Source of the DNA: an uncultured Burkholderiales bacterium
GTDB taxonomy: Bacteria; Pseudomonadota; Gammaproteobacteria; Burkholderiales; Burkholderiaceae_C
Assembly (NCBI GenBank): GCA_903880855.1
Contig: CAIRQX010000158.1
Coordinates: forward strand, 1-34,017
DNA: 34,017 nucleotides
Reading direction: 5' to 3'
Part shown: piece by piece, positions 1-8,177 of the stretch
Layout of the letters: each line of letters begins with the position of its first letter
How positions within the stretch are numbered: position 1 is the first letter of the stretch
Position numbers and translations under genes: made by a program
Notes under the pieces: model-generated
Told to the model about the DNA's origin: nothing
Databases searched by the model: none
Seen by the model: the letters and a program-made list of their open reading frames with translations, nothing else

Positions 1-152
1 ATACAAAAGGAGATTTGCGACGAACTCTGGGTGGTTCTTGGTGGTACCCGCCAGAGCAAATGAAAGCGGATGTGGAAGCTTGGAAATCGGCAGAATTTTA
101 TGCTGTTTATATAGGTTTTCGGTGTGTCTATGGAAGCGCACTCTCAAACTAA
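1..152 (+). CDS. Formylglycine-generating-enzyme-like protein (SUMF1/FGE fold), C-terminal fragment
   Basis: Only the last 49 codons lie in the window (reading frame from base 3, stop TAA at 150-152). They contain LGGSWW followed later by YIGFRCVY, which matches the closing strand of the FGE-sulfatase fold (RGGSW...GFR). FGE oxidises the active-site cysteine of sulfatases to formylglycine, and two cysteine-type sulfatases follow at 1229-2734 and 6619-8148 on the other strand, so the placement makes sense. One caution: between GGSWW and GFRC there is no cysteine pair like the one of aerobic FGEs (human Cys336/Cys341 region). The protein could therefore be a non-catalytic FGE-fold paralogue, or could use other residues. 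The fold call is fairly safe; the activity is open. The gene converges with the transporter/sulfatase operon. Confidence 0.66.
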   Translation, partial: TKGDLRRTLGGSWWYPPEQMKADVEAWKSAEFYAVYIGFRCVYGSALSN

Positions 153-203
153 ATCAGACTGGCTGCATGACAGTTTTAATTTCAAACGTTATCTAAACCG
201 TTT

Positions 204-1211
204 TCAAGTAAAAGTTATTCCAGCCGATTTAACGACTCGATTAATTTGTTCTGAAGTCTTTTTGATGAGTTCCGTGAACTCTTGTTCAGAGCTCGACTGC
301 ACAGTGATCCCGCCAGCTTCCAATTGACTTCGTAGCTCAGGGCTACTCGCGATTTTTTGAACTTCCTTGCCGATTCGTCCTACCGCAACGGAAGGGCTTT
401 TTGTTGGCATCAGAAAGCCCCAAAAGTTTGTAAAGTAAAAACCAGTCACACCAGACTCTGCCACTGTGGGTACGTCTGGCAAAGCTGCCACTCTTCCTCC
501 CGTGACTGCCAGAGCTTTTACAAGTCCAGACTTGACGCTGTTGAAGGCGGCGCCATCTATCAACATATCAATGTGACCGCCTAATAAATCGTTCAGTGCA
601 GGGGCGCCACCTTTGTAGGGCACGTGCAATATGTCCACACCTGTCATGCTTTTTATCATTTCAAGTGAAAGGTGTCCGATACTTCCTGGCCCTGCAGTGC
701 CGCAACGAAACTTGCCAGGGTTAGATTTAGCTTGGTTGAGCAGTTCTCGTAGATTGTTAGCTGGTAAATCTTTGCGACCAGTGATGACGATGGAGACAGA
801 GGCGATTGTTGAAATAGGCGTGAAATCGCGCAAAGTGGAATAAGCCAATGACGGATTTGCTATGGGGTTGATGCACAACGACCCCAAGTCACCAATCACC
901 ATGTTGTATCCATCTGGGGCCGCTTTAGCCGCTTGGCCCACACCAATAGCACCTGCAGCACCACCTTTGTTTTCAACTACAACTGGCTGTCCGATGGCTT
1001 TAGACAAAGGCGTCGCATAGGCGCGCGCCACGATGTCGTTGTTTCCACCAGGAGGGTAGGGCACGATAAGAGTGACAGGTTTGTTGGGATAGTTGTCTTG
1101 TGCATGCAGCTCCGTAGAGCTGAGACCTGTGAATGCGCTGGCAGCAACAGTACCCAGCCATTCGCGACGGGTCCACTGGTACAAAGATTTTGCAGTTGGG
1201 TAATTTTTCAT
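204..1211 (-). CDS. Bug/TctC-family solute receptor with Tat-like leader
   Basis: This 335-residue protein has the standard length of the tripartite tricarboxylate transporter (TTT) periplasmic receptors. The leader carries twin arginines (TRREWLG, Arg15-Arg16), a short hydrophobic run and a likely cleavage after LHA near residue 37, so export may be by Tat. The first ligand loop is PYPPGGNNDIVAR. The second family landmark, HVPYKGGAPALNDLLGG, is also present. The ATG has a strong Shine-Dalgarno AGGAG about 7 bases upstream. It is the last gene of the operon, 17 bases behind sulfatase 1, which suggests that it binds a substrate or product of that enzyme. Family members bind carboxylated small molecules; the ligand here cannot be read from sequence. 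Confidence 0.92.
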   Translation of the reverse strand: MKNYPTAKSLYQWTRREWLGTVAASAFTGLSSTELHAQDNYPNKPVTLIVPYPPGGNNDIVARAYATPLSKAIGQPVVVENKGGAAGAIGVGQAAKAAPDGYNMVIGDLGSLCINPIANPSLAYSTLRDFTPISTIASVSIVITGRKDLPANNLRELLNQAKSNPGKFRCGTAGPGSIGHLSLEMIKSMTGVDILHVPYKGGAPALNDLLGGHIDMLIDGAAFNSVKSGLVKALAVTGGRVAALPDVPTVAESGVTGFYFTNFWGFLMPTKSPSVAVGRIGKEVQKIASSPELRSQLEAGGITVQSSSEQEFTELIKKTSEQINRVVKSAGITFT

Positions 1212-1228
1212 GGCTATATCTCCTAAAT

Positions 1229-2734
1229 TTATGCGGGCCGAATGGCGGTGCGTTCTGGATGGTCAATCGGAGGTTGTGGGTAGTGCACGCCTCTTTGTCC
1301 ACTTAGTTGTCTATCAGGTTGGATGCGTGATCCATCACTTGCATAGCCTTTCAATCGGCCTTCATGGACCCAATTGAGGTCAGTGCCGTAAAGATTCTCA
1401 ATCAACGCAGCCTCTAAGCGCAGTCGGACTTCATTGGCTGACGGATCCAGTGATAGGTCATGGCATTCTTTGGGGTCTGTTTGTAAATCAAACAGTTGAA
1501 CGATTTGCCCGCCTGGGTACCAGATCAATTTATGCCGACCATCGTGAATCATCCGAGATGCATTTCGATCTTCGCCGCATTCACCAAAAAACACATCTCT
1601 ACGTTTATCACCCAACATAGACAGGCCCTCAACGGATGAAGGTATGGGCAAGCCTGCAATATCCAGCAACGTGGGCATGACATCTTGTAAACCTACTAGT
1701 CGATCATCTACCTTGCCCATAGGAATTGCACTATGGTTCTTAGCGCCTACTAAAACCATAGGGACGCGTGCAGAGCCTTCATAAAAAAGTCGTTTTGCCC
1801 ACATGCCATGGTCTCCGAGCATATCGCCGTGATCCGCTGTTAACAAAATGACGGTATCGTTCAGTAGATCTTCTTCGCGCAATGTACCGATCAAGATACG
1901 AATTTGGTGATCGATATGGGTACACAGGGCGTAATAAGCACGGCGCAGATTACGCATCTCGCCGTCGCTCCATTTGGCTGGCCAATAGTCGCGAACCACT
2001 TGCAAAGCCATAGGCAATTTTTCGACTACTTGGTTCGACCATTCAGCCATGATCGGCAGATCAATAGGTATGTCTTGGTAGAGAGCCTCGTAGCTAGCCA
2101 GGGGTACAAGCGGGGGGTGTGGGTGTGTATAGGACACATGCCAAAACGCAGGTCGGTTGGGATCGCGTCGTTTGATCTCGCGGGCTGCAGTGCGTGTAAT
2201 CCAGTTGGTCACATGCAGCGATTCATCTAAATGCCAATGGCGGTGTTCGTAACCGTTGTTGCTCATGCCATGCATGAATTGCAAGCCAGCTTGGCCTTGG
2301 TCGGCTAAAAATAGGTCGTAATCGTCCACGGCACCTAAGCCGGGACGCCCCTCTTCAGCCAGAAGCGTGTTTTCAAAACCGATGCGATCGCGTTGGGGAA
2401 ATACATGCAGTTTTCCAATGGCTGTGGCTTGGTAGCCGCCATCAACCATGCATTGGGCTAGTAAATTGTCGCTCGGCATGGTGAGAGCCGGCAAAAAAGA
2501 ACGGTCACCATGACGTCGAGGTGATTGCCCAGTCATCATCGACCTGCGCGCAGGAATGCAAATAGGTGACTCCGAATACGCTTTGCTAAATTTAGTACCG
2601 AGTCGCACTAACTGGTCAATGGTTGGCGTCTGAATGACCGGATGTCCTTCATGCCCAAAAAAAGAACCACCCCATTGGTCCACACTCAAAAACAGGATGT
2701 TCGGACGTTTGGAGTTTGTCTTGTTAGTAGACAT
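1229..2734 (-). CDS. Cysteine-type sulfatase (alkaline-phosphatase superfamily), cytoplasmic
   Basis: This 501-residue enzyme should hydrolyse sulfate esters. The N-terminal metal-site motif is NILFLSVDQW (Asp19). The sulfatase signature C-x-P-x-R is CIPARRSMMTG with Cys59 as the residue to be converted to formylglycine. Further landmarks are GKLH (107-110), THPHPP (203-208) and DHGDMLGDHG (301-310). There is no signal peptide, so desulfation would occur in the cytoplasm after import. A Shine-Dalgarno AGGA sits 8 bases before the ATG. The gene begins 9 bases after tctA, so it is very probably cotranscribed with the transporter. The substrate is not determined; choline-sulfatase-like and aryl-sulfatase-like enzymes share these motifs. 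Confidence 0.93.
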   Translation of the reverse strand: MSTNKTNSKRPNILFLSVDQWGGSFFGHEGHPVIQTPTIDQLVRLGTKFSKAYSESPICIPARRSMMTGQSPRRHGDRSFLPALTMPSDNLLAQCMVDGGYQATAIGKLHVFPQRDRIGFENTLLAEEGRPGLGAVDDYDLFLADQGQAGLQFMHGMSNNGYEHRHWHLDESLHVTNWITRTAAREIKRRDPNRPAFWHVSYTHPHPPLVPLASYEALYQDIPIDLPIMAEWSNQVVEKLPMALQVVRDYWPAKWSDGEMRNLRRAYYALCTHIDHQIRILIGTLREEDLLNDTVILLTADHGDMLGDHGMWAKRLFYEGSARVPMVLVGAKNHSAIPMGKVDDRLVGLQDVMPTLLDIAGLPIPSSVEGLSMLGDKRRDVFFGECGEDRNASRMIHDGRHKLIWYPGGQIVQLFDLQTDPKECHDLSLDPSANEVRLRLEAALIENLYGTDLNWVHEGRLKGYASDGSRIQPDRQLSGQRGVHYPQPPIDHPERTAIRPA

Positions 2735-2743
2735 TAAATTTTC

Positions 2744-4231
2744 CTAAAAAGATTTTTTATATATTCGTTGGATAAAAGGAATCAACACTACCAACAGCGC
2801 GATGAAGACCATGCTTCCAGCAATAGGGCGTGTCAAAATTTCTAATAAATCGCCTTGCGTGAGATACAAGGATTGAATAAAAGAACGTTCCAAGATGGGC
2901 CCTAAAGCCAATGCCATCAATAAGATAACAGGTTCAAATTTGAGCTGCCGCAAAACATAACCTGCAACACCACTAATAAGTAAAACCCATAAATCCAGAA
3001 TGCTGTTTGATATTGCGTAAGTTCCGACTACACACAAAAGCACGACGATGCTTGAAATTAAGTACATCGGCATTCTTAACAATGCCACAAAAACACTGAT
3101 CAAAGGCAAATTAAGTAGCAGCAACATCAAGTTACCAATATACATGCTGGAGGTAACACCCCAAAATATTTCTGGGCTTTCTGTCATCAGCATGGGGCCT
3201 GTTTTGGCGCCATGAATCAAAAGTGCCGTCAGCAACATGGCAGAAGCGGGAGCAAATGGAATGCCTAAAGCCAATAGAGGGATAAAAGCACCTTGCGCAG
3301 CGCCATTGTTCGCACTTTCTGGCCCAGCAACACCTTCAATAGCGCCATGTCCAAATTCTTCTGGGTGCTTCGATAGCTTTCTCTCTAATGCGTAAGAACT
3401 AAAAGTGGCGATGATGGCAGTGGGGCCAGGTATCAATCCAAATAAAAACCCTAAAACTGAACCACGTGCAATCGGCCACTGTGAACGTTTCCATTCTTCA
3501 CGCGTAGGCAGCAATTCCTTGAAGCTGACTTTCAATGGTTTTTCATTGGTTAATTTGTTATGCGCAGATGACAATAATTCAGCCACACCAAACAATCCAA
3601 TGGCAATGGGTACTAATTCCAATCCTTGCGCAAGATCAAGGGATCCAAAAGTAAAGCGCGAAACCCCAGACATGGGCTCCATTCCAACCGTACTGAGACT
3701 GAGTCCCAATGCCACCATGACTGCCGCACGAATAAGAGATGAACCAGTTAATTTAGAGAGCACCAACAGACCCAATACACACAGTGCAAAAAACTCTGGA
3801 GGTCCAAAACGAAGTGCAGATGCTGCCAACACAGGTGCTAAAAAAGCCAGGCCGAGGATGCCAACAGAGCCCGCGGCAAATGAACCTACTGCGGCAACAA
3901 AAAGAGCTGCCCCGGCACGGCCTTTACGCGCCATTTCGTAACCATCAATGGTGGTGATGACGGATGAGACCTCTCCCGGTACTTTTAAAAGAATGGAAGT
4001 AGTTGACCCCCCATACATGGAACCGTAGTAAATGCCAGCAAGCATGATCAATGCACCAGCAGGCGTCATGGCATAGGTGACTGGAAGTAGAAGCGCCATA
4101 GCACCTATGGGCCCAATACCTGGCAGCACACCAACGACGGTGCCTATCAATACACCAATAAAACAAGCCAGCAGATTTTGTCCTTGCAGCGCAATGGAAA
4201 ATCCGTAAGCCAAGCCTTCGAATGCGTTCAT
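2744..4231 (-). CDS. tctA: Tripartite tricarboxylate transporter, large membrane subunit TctA
   Basis: This 495-residue, very hydrophobic protein is the large permease subunit, with about 12 expected membrane segments. It carries the two family signatures: GVLPGIGP (34-41), and a longer conserved stretch at 68-104 with YYGSMYGGSTTSIL, PGE and DGYEMARKG. A second internal glycine-proline motif (GLIPGPTA) is also visible. It follows tctB by one base and precedes sulfatase 1 by 9 bases. With TctB and TctC it forms a secondary, ion-gradient-driven importer of carboxylates. It is the only TctA in the window, although eleven receptors of the family are present. Confidence 0.96.
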   Translation of the reverse strand: MNAFEGLAYGFSIALQGQNLLACFIGVLIGTVVGVLPGIGPIGAMALLLPVTYAMTPAGALIMLAGIYYGSMYGGSTTSILLKVPGEVSSVITTIDGYEMARKGRAGAALFVAAVGSFAAGSVGILGLAFLAPVLAASALRFGPPEFFALCVLGLLVLSKLTGSSLIRAAVMVALGLSLSTVGMEPMSGVSRFTFGSLDLAQGLELVPIAIGLFGVAELLSSAHNKLTNEKPLKVSFKELLPTREEWKRSQWPIARGSVLGFLFGLIPGPTAIIATFSSYALERKLSKHPEEFGHGAIEGVAGPESANNGAAQGAFIPLLALGIPFAPASAMLLTALLIHGAKTGPMLMTESPEIFWGVTSSMYIGNLMLLLLNLPLISVFVALLRMPMYLISSIVVLLCVVGTYAISNSILDLWVLLISGVAGYVLRQLKFEPVILLMALALGPILERSFIQSLYLTQGDLLEILTRPIAGSMVFIALLVVLIPFIQRIYKKSF

Positions 4232-4232
4232 A

Positions 4233-4694
4233 TCAATTAAACCAAGTTGGGGTTGGCATTTTGACGCTCAATACTTGGGTAAAAAGTGCAAACGAAAGAA
4301 TAGTTGCTATGGAAGCAGTTGCAATACGTTGAATCCATCCAGGCATCTCAAAAATTGAGAGCGATCCGATCAATAGCAAAAAAGCTGCGACAAAAAAACC
4401 GGCGCGCGGTAGCAAAAAGATATACAACGCAATCGTCAAAACCATATAGATGATGTCTTTGGGGATTCGATATTGCGTTGATTCAACTTCGGGAAAAGAA
4501 CGCAAGATGTCAACCAAATGCAGCGATGCAGCAAAAAACATGAGTGACCCAACAATCATTGGGAAAAGCCCCGGCCCTGGTTCTGCGGCGTTAAGGCCTA
4601 AACCACCTGGAAGCTTTTGAGAAAAATACATCTCAAGGCTCCCAAGCAGCAGAAAAAAAAGTCCAGTGCTAAGGCTTATCCATCTGAAGGTCAT
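4233..4694 (-). CDS. tctB: Tripartite tricarboxylate transporter, small membrane subunit TctB
   Basis: The protein has 153 residues and four hydrophobic segments (roughly residues 7-25, 43-63, 83-110 and 120-145), which is the size and layout of TctB. The loop after the first segment contains PGPGLFPMIVG, a common feature of the family. The start codon overlaps the tctC stop (ATGA at 4691-4694) and the stop lies one base from tctA, so the three genes are translationally coupled in the order C-B-A. TctB sequences are poorly conserved; the assignment rests on topology, the GPGLFP motif and position between tctC and tctA. Confidence 0.93.
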   Translation of the reverse strand: MTFRWISLSTGLFFLLLGSLEMYFSQKLPGGLGLNAAEPGPGLFPMIVGSLMFFAASLHLVDILRSFPEVESTQYRIPKDIIYMVLTIALYIFLLPRAGFFVAAFLLLIGSLSIFEMPGWIQRIATASIATILSFALFTQVLSVKMPTPTWFN

Positions 4695-5662
4695 TTTTTA
4701 CCCATTCCAAGCTCTTTTACCAACAGGCCATTTTCTTTGTAAGCAACCCATAGGTCTTTACGAAGAAGTTCAGGTTCTTTGATATCGAGGTTATAGCCCT
4801 TTTCTTTGGCTTGGCTGCTGAAACTAGGGCTCTCCATGGCATCTTTTGCGGCTTTGAAAATTTTTGCTTTGATATCGGCCGGCAAATTCTTAGGTCCAAC
4901 AATGGGGTAGTAGACGCCCATAGTGATGTCGTATCCGAGTTCTTTGAATGTTGGGGCATCCGGAAAATTACTATTACGTTTTTCTTCAAATACAGCCAGC
5001 ACAGTTACGGTTTTGGCTTTGACGTGTGGCAATAACTCTGAGGGGTGCGCAACGACAGCTTCAATGTGTCCACCCAACATGGATGGAATGGATTCTGCGC
5101 CACTTGCATAGGGAACGTGTCCTAGTTTTGTTCCAGCTTTGGTATTGATGCTTGCAACAATCAAATGGCCTACTGATCCATTACCAGGCGTTCCAATTCT
5201 GATTTTTCCTGGGTTGGCTTTGACAAAATCCAGTGCTGCTTTTGCCGTTTTATGGGGCGATGTTGATAAAACCGCTAACACCATGGGCAAATTAGCGGCT
5301 TTGATGATGGGGTCGTAGTCGTCAGGCGTTTCGTAAGGCAAATCCTGACGATGTGGCTGCACAGTCAGTGTGGCTGCCGCACTCAAAACAATGTTGTAGC
5401 CGTCAGCTGGCATCCGGATGACCTCAGCAGTTCCGATAGTTCCCTGACCACCAGGACGATTGGTGACCGTCACAGGTTGACCTAATGTGGTCTTCATGGA
5501 TTCTGCAAGCATTCGCGCAATGATGTCAGCGCCTCCGCCTGCAGGATAGGGAACTACCAAAGTAACCGGTTTATTAGGGAAGGGTTGTGCAGTTGCGTGT
5601 GATCCGATCAAGCCGAATGCACCCAGTGCGATGCATCCAGAGATGGCTAATTTTTTAAACAT
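4691..5662 (-). CDS. tctC: Tripartite tricarboxylate transporter receptor TctC (Bug family)
   Basis: This is the dedicated periplasmic receptor of the TctABC system, 323 residues long. The Sec signal peptide covers about residues 1-25 (GSHATA, then QPFPNKP). The first ligand loop is PYPAGGGADIIAR. The second landmark reads HVPYASGAESIPSMLGGH, which differs from the PYKG version seen in most other Bug proteins here. A strong Shine-Dalgarno AAAGGAG precedes the ATG by 6-7 bases. The 42-base gap upstream carries a perfect AT-rich palindrome (5676-5687), so a second promoter may lie here. The ligand is unknown; location between two sulfatases suggests a sulfated or related carboxylate. Confidence 0.93.
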   Translation of the reverse strand: MFKKLAISGCIALGAFGLIGSHATAQPFPNKPVTLVVPYPAGGGADIIARMLAESMKTTLGQPVTVTNRPGGQGTIGTAEVIRMPADGYNIVLSAAATLTVQPHRQDLPYETPDDYDPIIKAANLPMVLAVLSTSPHKTAKAALDFVKANPGKIRIGTPGNGSVGHLIVASINTKAGTKLGHVPYASGAESIPSMLGGHIEAVVAHPSELLPHVKAKTVTVLAVFEEKRNSNFPDAPTFKELGYDITMGVYYPIVGPKNLPADIKAKIFKAAKDAMESPSFSSQAKEKGYNLDIKEPELLRKDLWVAYKENGLLVKELGMGKK

Positions 5663-5675
5663 GGTTGTCTCCTTT

Positions 5676-5687
5676 AATTTATAAATT
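5676..5687. promoter_or_regulatory. Perfect 12-base palindrome AATTTATAAATT ahead of tctC
   Basis: The palindrome lies in the short gap between the leaderless Bug gene and tctC, just upstream of the tctC ribosome binding site. Its ten-base core ATTTATAAAT recurs exactly at 10339-10348 beside the LysR gene, and both copies are followed by ACAAATA after a short spacer. It may be an operator for the divergent LysR regulator. AT-rich palindromes also arise by chance, so this is tentative. Confidence 0.35.
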
Positions 5688-5704
5688 TACAAATAACTTG
5701 TCAC

Positions 5705-6595
5705 TCAAAGTCCACTAACTCTTATCAATTCACGCGCTTTATCCAGCTCGCCAGCAATAAATGTGGCAGTTTGCGCAGAACCTAAATAGGCTGGATCGAT
5801 ACCCATTTTTTTATTCATAGTGGGCGTTGCCTCAATCAATGCGCCTAGACAGGCTTCGCTGAGTCGTTGAAGAATATCTGATGGTGTGTTGGCAGGGGCC
5901 ATCAAAGCATTCCAAGATTGAAACGATAGATCGCATCCGAGTTCCTTAATGGTGGGCACTTCAGGAAGTGCACTAAGTCTCTGGGTTGCAAAAACACCGA
6001 TGATTTTTGCGCCTTCGTTGGCCAATGCCATGGCCGTCGGCAGTTGTTCTGCAATCAATTCAGCCTCGCCGTCTTTGAGGGCTTTAATGGCAGCAGCAGC
6101 TCCGGCCATAGGTTTGTGCGTTAAGTCTATACCCATTAATTTAGAGAAAGCAGCCATGCCAATATGTGGCAAACCTCCGGTACCGGGTGTGGAATAGGAG
6201 ATCGACAACGGAGCTGCTTTGGATGCGATGACTATGTCTTTGATGGTATTTATCCCGCTATTTCCAGAAGCCATCAATACACTCGGTGTTGAGGTAACAC
6301 GGCACACAGGAACAAATGAATGGAGGGCGGTGTACCCAACAGAGTTCAGCTGTGGTTGGTAAACCAGTGGACCTTGTGAGGCAAAAAGCAAAGTTTGTCC
6401 ATCAGGATTTGCTTTTGCAACTTCTAGACTGCCAACTGCACCGGTTCCACCCGGTCGGTTAATGAAAGTGACATCTTGGCAAAGACGTTCTTTCAATCCA
6501 TTGATAAAAAGCTGCAAAATTAAATCAATTCCACCTGGTGGAAAAGGTACCACTATTTGGATGGAAGCAGTTGGATGAGGTGTTGTAGAGGGCAT
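5705..6595 (-). CDS. Bug/TctC-family protein lacking a signal peptide
   Basis: From the ATG at 6595 the protein has 296 residues and enters the mature Bug domain almost at once (MPSTTPHPTASIQIVVPFPPGG), with no hydrophobic leader. A TTG at 6622, overlapping the sulfatase 2 stop, would add only nine polar residues, so it does not restore one. The rest of the fold is collinear with the family: INRPGGTGAVGS, a KPMAGAAAAIKAL segment in place of PYKG, and a normal C-terminus. Known family members act in the periplasm. Here the product would stay in the cytoplasm, or the gene may be decaying through loss of its 5' end. It lies between sulfatase 2 and tctC in the same operon. Confidence 0.86.
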   Translation of the reverse strand: MPSTTPHPTASIQIVVPFPPGGIDLILQLFINGLKERLCQDVTFINRPGGTGAVGSLEVAKANPDGQTLLFASQGPLVYQPQLNSVGYTALHSFVPVCRVTSTPSVLMASGNSGINTIKDIVIASKAAPLSISYSTPGTGGLPHIGMAAFSKLMGIDLTHKPMAGAAAAIKALKDGEAELIAEQLPTAMALANEGAKIIGVFATQRLSALPEVPTIKELGCDLSFQSWNALMAPANTPSDILQRLSEACLGALIEATPTMNKKMGIDPAYLGSAQTATFIAGELDKARELIRVSGL

Positions 6596-6618
6596 AGTTA
6601 TTTTTGAATGTCGATGTA

Positions 6619-8148
6619 TCAAGCAATTCCAACAGGTTCAGCCAATTCAGATTTGAAAGTGCCAGGTCTTGACATCAGTAGTGCATGTAAATTTTCAAGT
6701 ATTGCCGTGTGTAACTTAGATTCAAATAGATTTAACATCTGCTGCGGGTCTTCCAATAGGTCGTAGAGTTCACCGGCGCCAGATCCCATTTCGTATGTGT
6801 ATGAATATCGACCTGTTCTCACTGTTCGTAAATCTAGAGCAACACCCAGTCGAGAGGGGTGGACTTTCCATTCACTCCAAGCGCATTCACGTACTTGGTC
6901 GCCTTGTATCACAGGGTGGAGCGATCGACTTTGTTCATTCGTAGAAACTACACCTGCAGACTCTAAGAAAGTAGAAGCTAAATCAATAGTTGACACTGGA
7001 GTTTCAATCAATTTGTCAATAGGAATTTCAGGGCCCGCAATGATGAGTGGGACGCGCAATACGCCCTCATAAAACATCGGCCCTTTGAGATACAGGCCAT
7101 GATCGCCCATCATGTCGCCATGGTCGCTTGCAAAAACAATCAAGGTGTCATTTGACAAGCCTAATTCTTTGAGGCTATCGAGTATGCGACCAATTTGAAA
7201 GTCCACCAATGAAATCATGCCGAAATAGTTAGCTGTCATTTCCGCAAGTTGCGCATCCGTTTGTGGCGGCACTTTAAAACCTTCAGATCGGAATTTAGCT
7301 AACTCTGGATCGGCGATTTGAGGAGCGCCTTCTAGTGCAGCTTTATGCCACCAAGGCCTTTTCTCTAAATCAAGCGTTCTGTGTTGGGGTAGATGCATTT
7401 CTGCTGGGTCATACATCGCATTCCATGGCGCTGGGCAATCAAATGGATGATGGGGATCGGGAAATGATGCCCATGTAAAAAATGGCTTCTCTGAATTTTT
7501 ATGGCCTTCCAGTATTGCCAATGTTCTATCGGCAACCCAAGTGCTGCTGTGCCAATCTGCAGGTAAATTGGAACTCCAAGTCTGAGCGGCACCACTGCCT
7601 TCTGTGGAACTGCTTTGCCAAAGTTCTAATGCATTGGGATGGCTCATGAACCAATGCTCGAATCGGTGTATTTTGGGCGCCCCTTGTTGTATGCGTGCTC
7701 TGTGAAATTTACCTAATGCGGCGAGTTCCACATGCTCAAAACCCATGTAAGGACCCACCCAGTCATCTGGGAAATTAGGGGCGCTTTTTCTGTCTTCAGG
7801 TGTGCCGGTGGGCGCAAATGTGATTTTGGAAGAAAAATGTGCTTTTCCTACGAAGGATGTTTTATAGCCGTTCTTACTTAACTGCGCGGCTATTCCTTCA
7901 TCGCCCATTTTCGGGTCCAAATCGACCCCGTTATCCCAAACACCGTTGGTCAATGGCAGCCTACCCGTCAGAATGGCTGCGCGTGCTGGCTGACAAACAA
8001 TGCTGGGTGAGATGCAGTTAGAAAATCTGGTGCCAGACTTTGCCAGTGCATCTAGGTGAGGCGTTTTTAATTGCGAATTTTCATACCCCATGCAATCAGC
8101 GCGCTGTTGATCAGTTGTAATAAATAAGATGTTCGGACTTTTTTTCAT
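6619..8148 (-). CDS. Cysteine-type sulfatase, second copy, cytoplasmic
   Basis: I place the start at the ATG at 8146-8148 (MKKSPNILFITTDQQ), giving 509 residues. The longer open frame to 8358 only adds 70 residues that mirror the end of the aldehyde dehydrogenase gene. Motifs: metal-site Asp13 in TTDQQ, sulfatase signature CQPARAAILTG with Cys52, GKAHF at 101-105, FPDPHHPF near 229-236, and SDHGDMMGDHG at 341-351. No signal peptide is present. It differs clearly from the sulfatase at 1229-2734 and is not a recent duplicate. It needs formylglycine formation at Cys52. The gene lies 29 bases after the aldehyde dehydrogenase stop, which suggests sequential use in one pathway. Confidence 0.93.
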   Translation of the reverse strand: MKKSPNILFITTDQQRADCMGYENSQLKTPHLDALAKSGTRFSNCISPSIVCQPARAAILTGRLPLTNGVWDNGVDLDPKMGDEGIAAQLSKNGYKTSFVGKAHFSSKITFAPTGTPEDRKSAPNFPDDWVGPYMGFEHVELAALGKFHRARIQQGAPKIHRFEHWFMSHPNALELWQSSSTEGSGAAQTWSSNLPADWHSSTWVADRTLAILEGHKNSEKPFFTWASFPDPHHPFDCPAPWNAMYDPAEMHLPQHRTLDLEKRPWWHKAALEGAPQIADPELAKFRSEGFKVPPQTDAQLAEMTANYFGMISLVDFQIGRILDSLKELGLSNDTLIVFASDHGDMMGDHGLYLKGPMFYEGVLRVPLIIAGPEIPIDKLIETPVSTIDLASTFLESAGVVSTNEQSRSLHPVIQGDQVRECAWSEWKVHPSRLGVALDLRTVRTGRYSYTYEMGSGAGELYDLLEDPQQMLNLFESKLHTAILENLHALLMSRPGTFKSELAEPVGIA

Positions 8149-8177
8149 AGAGCTATTTGGCGTAACTTGATTGGGTT

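Noticed and set aside
184-203. AAACG/CGTTT inverted repeat after the first Bug gene
   Set aside because: A five-base AT-rich stem could occur by chance; no clear terminator tail.
1000-1302. A 100-residue minus-strand frame spanning the Bug/sulfatase junction
   Set aside because: It overlaps two well-supported genes in another frame and shows no family motifs.
3405-3941. A 178-residue open frame on the + strand
   Set aside because: It is antisense to tctA, rich in P/N/R/A as expected for a shadow of a membrane-protein gene, and has no recognisable domain.
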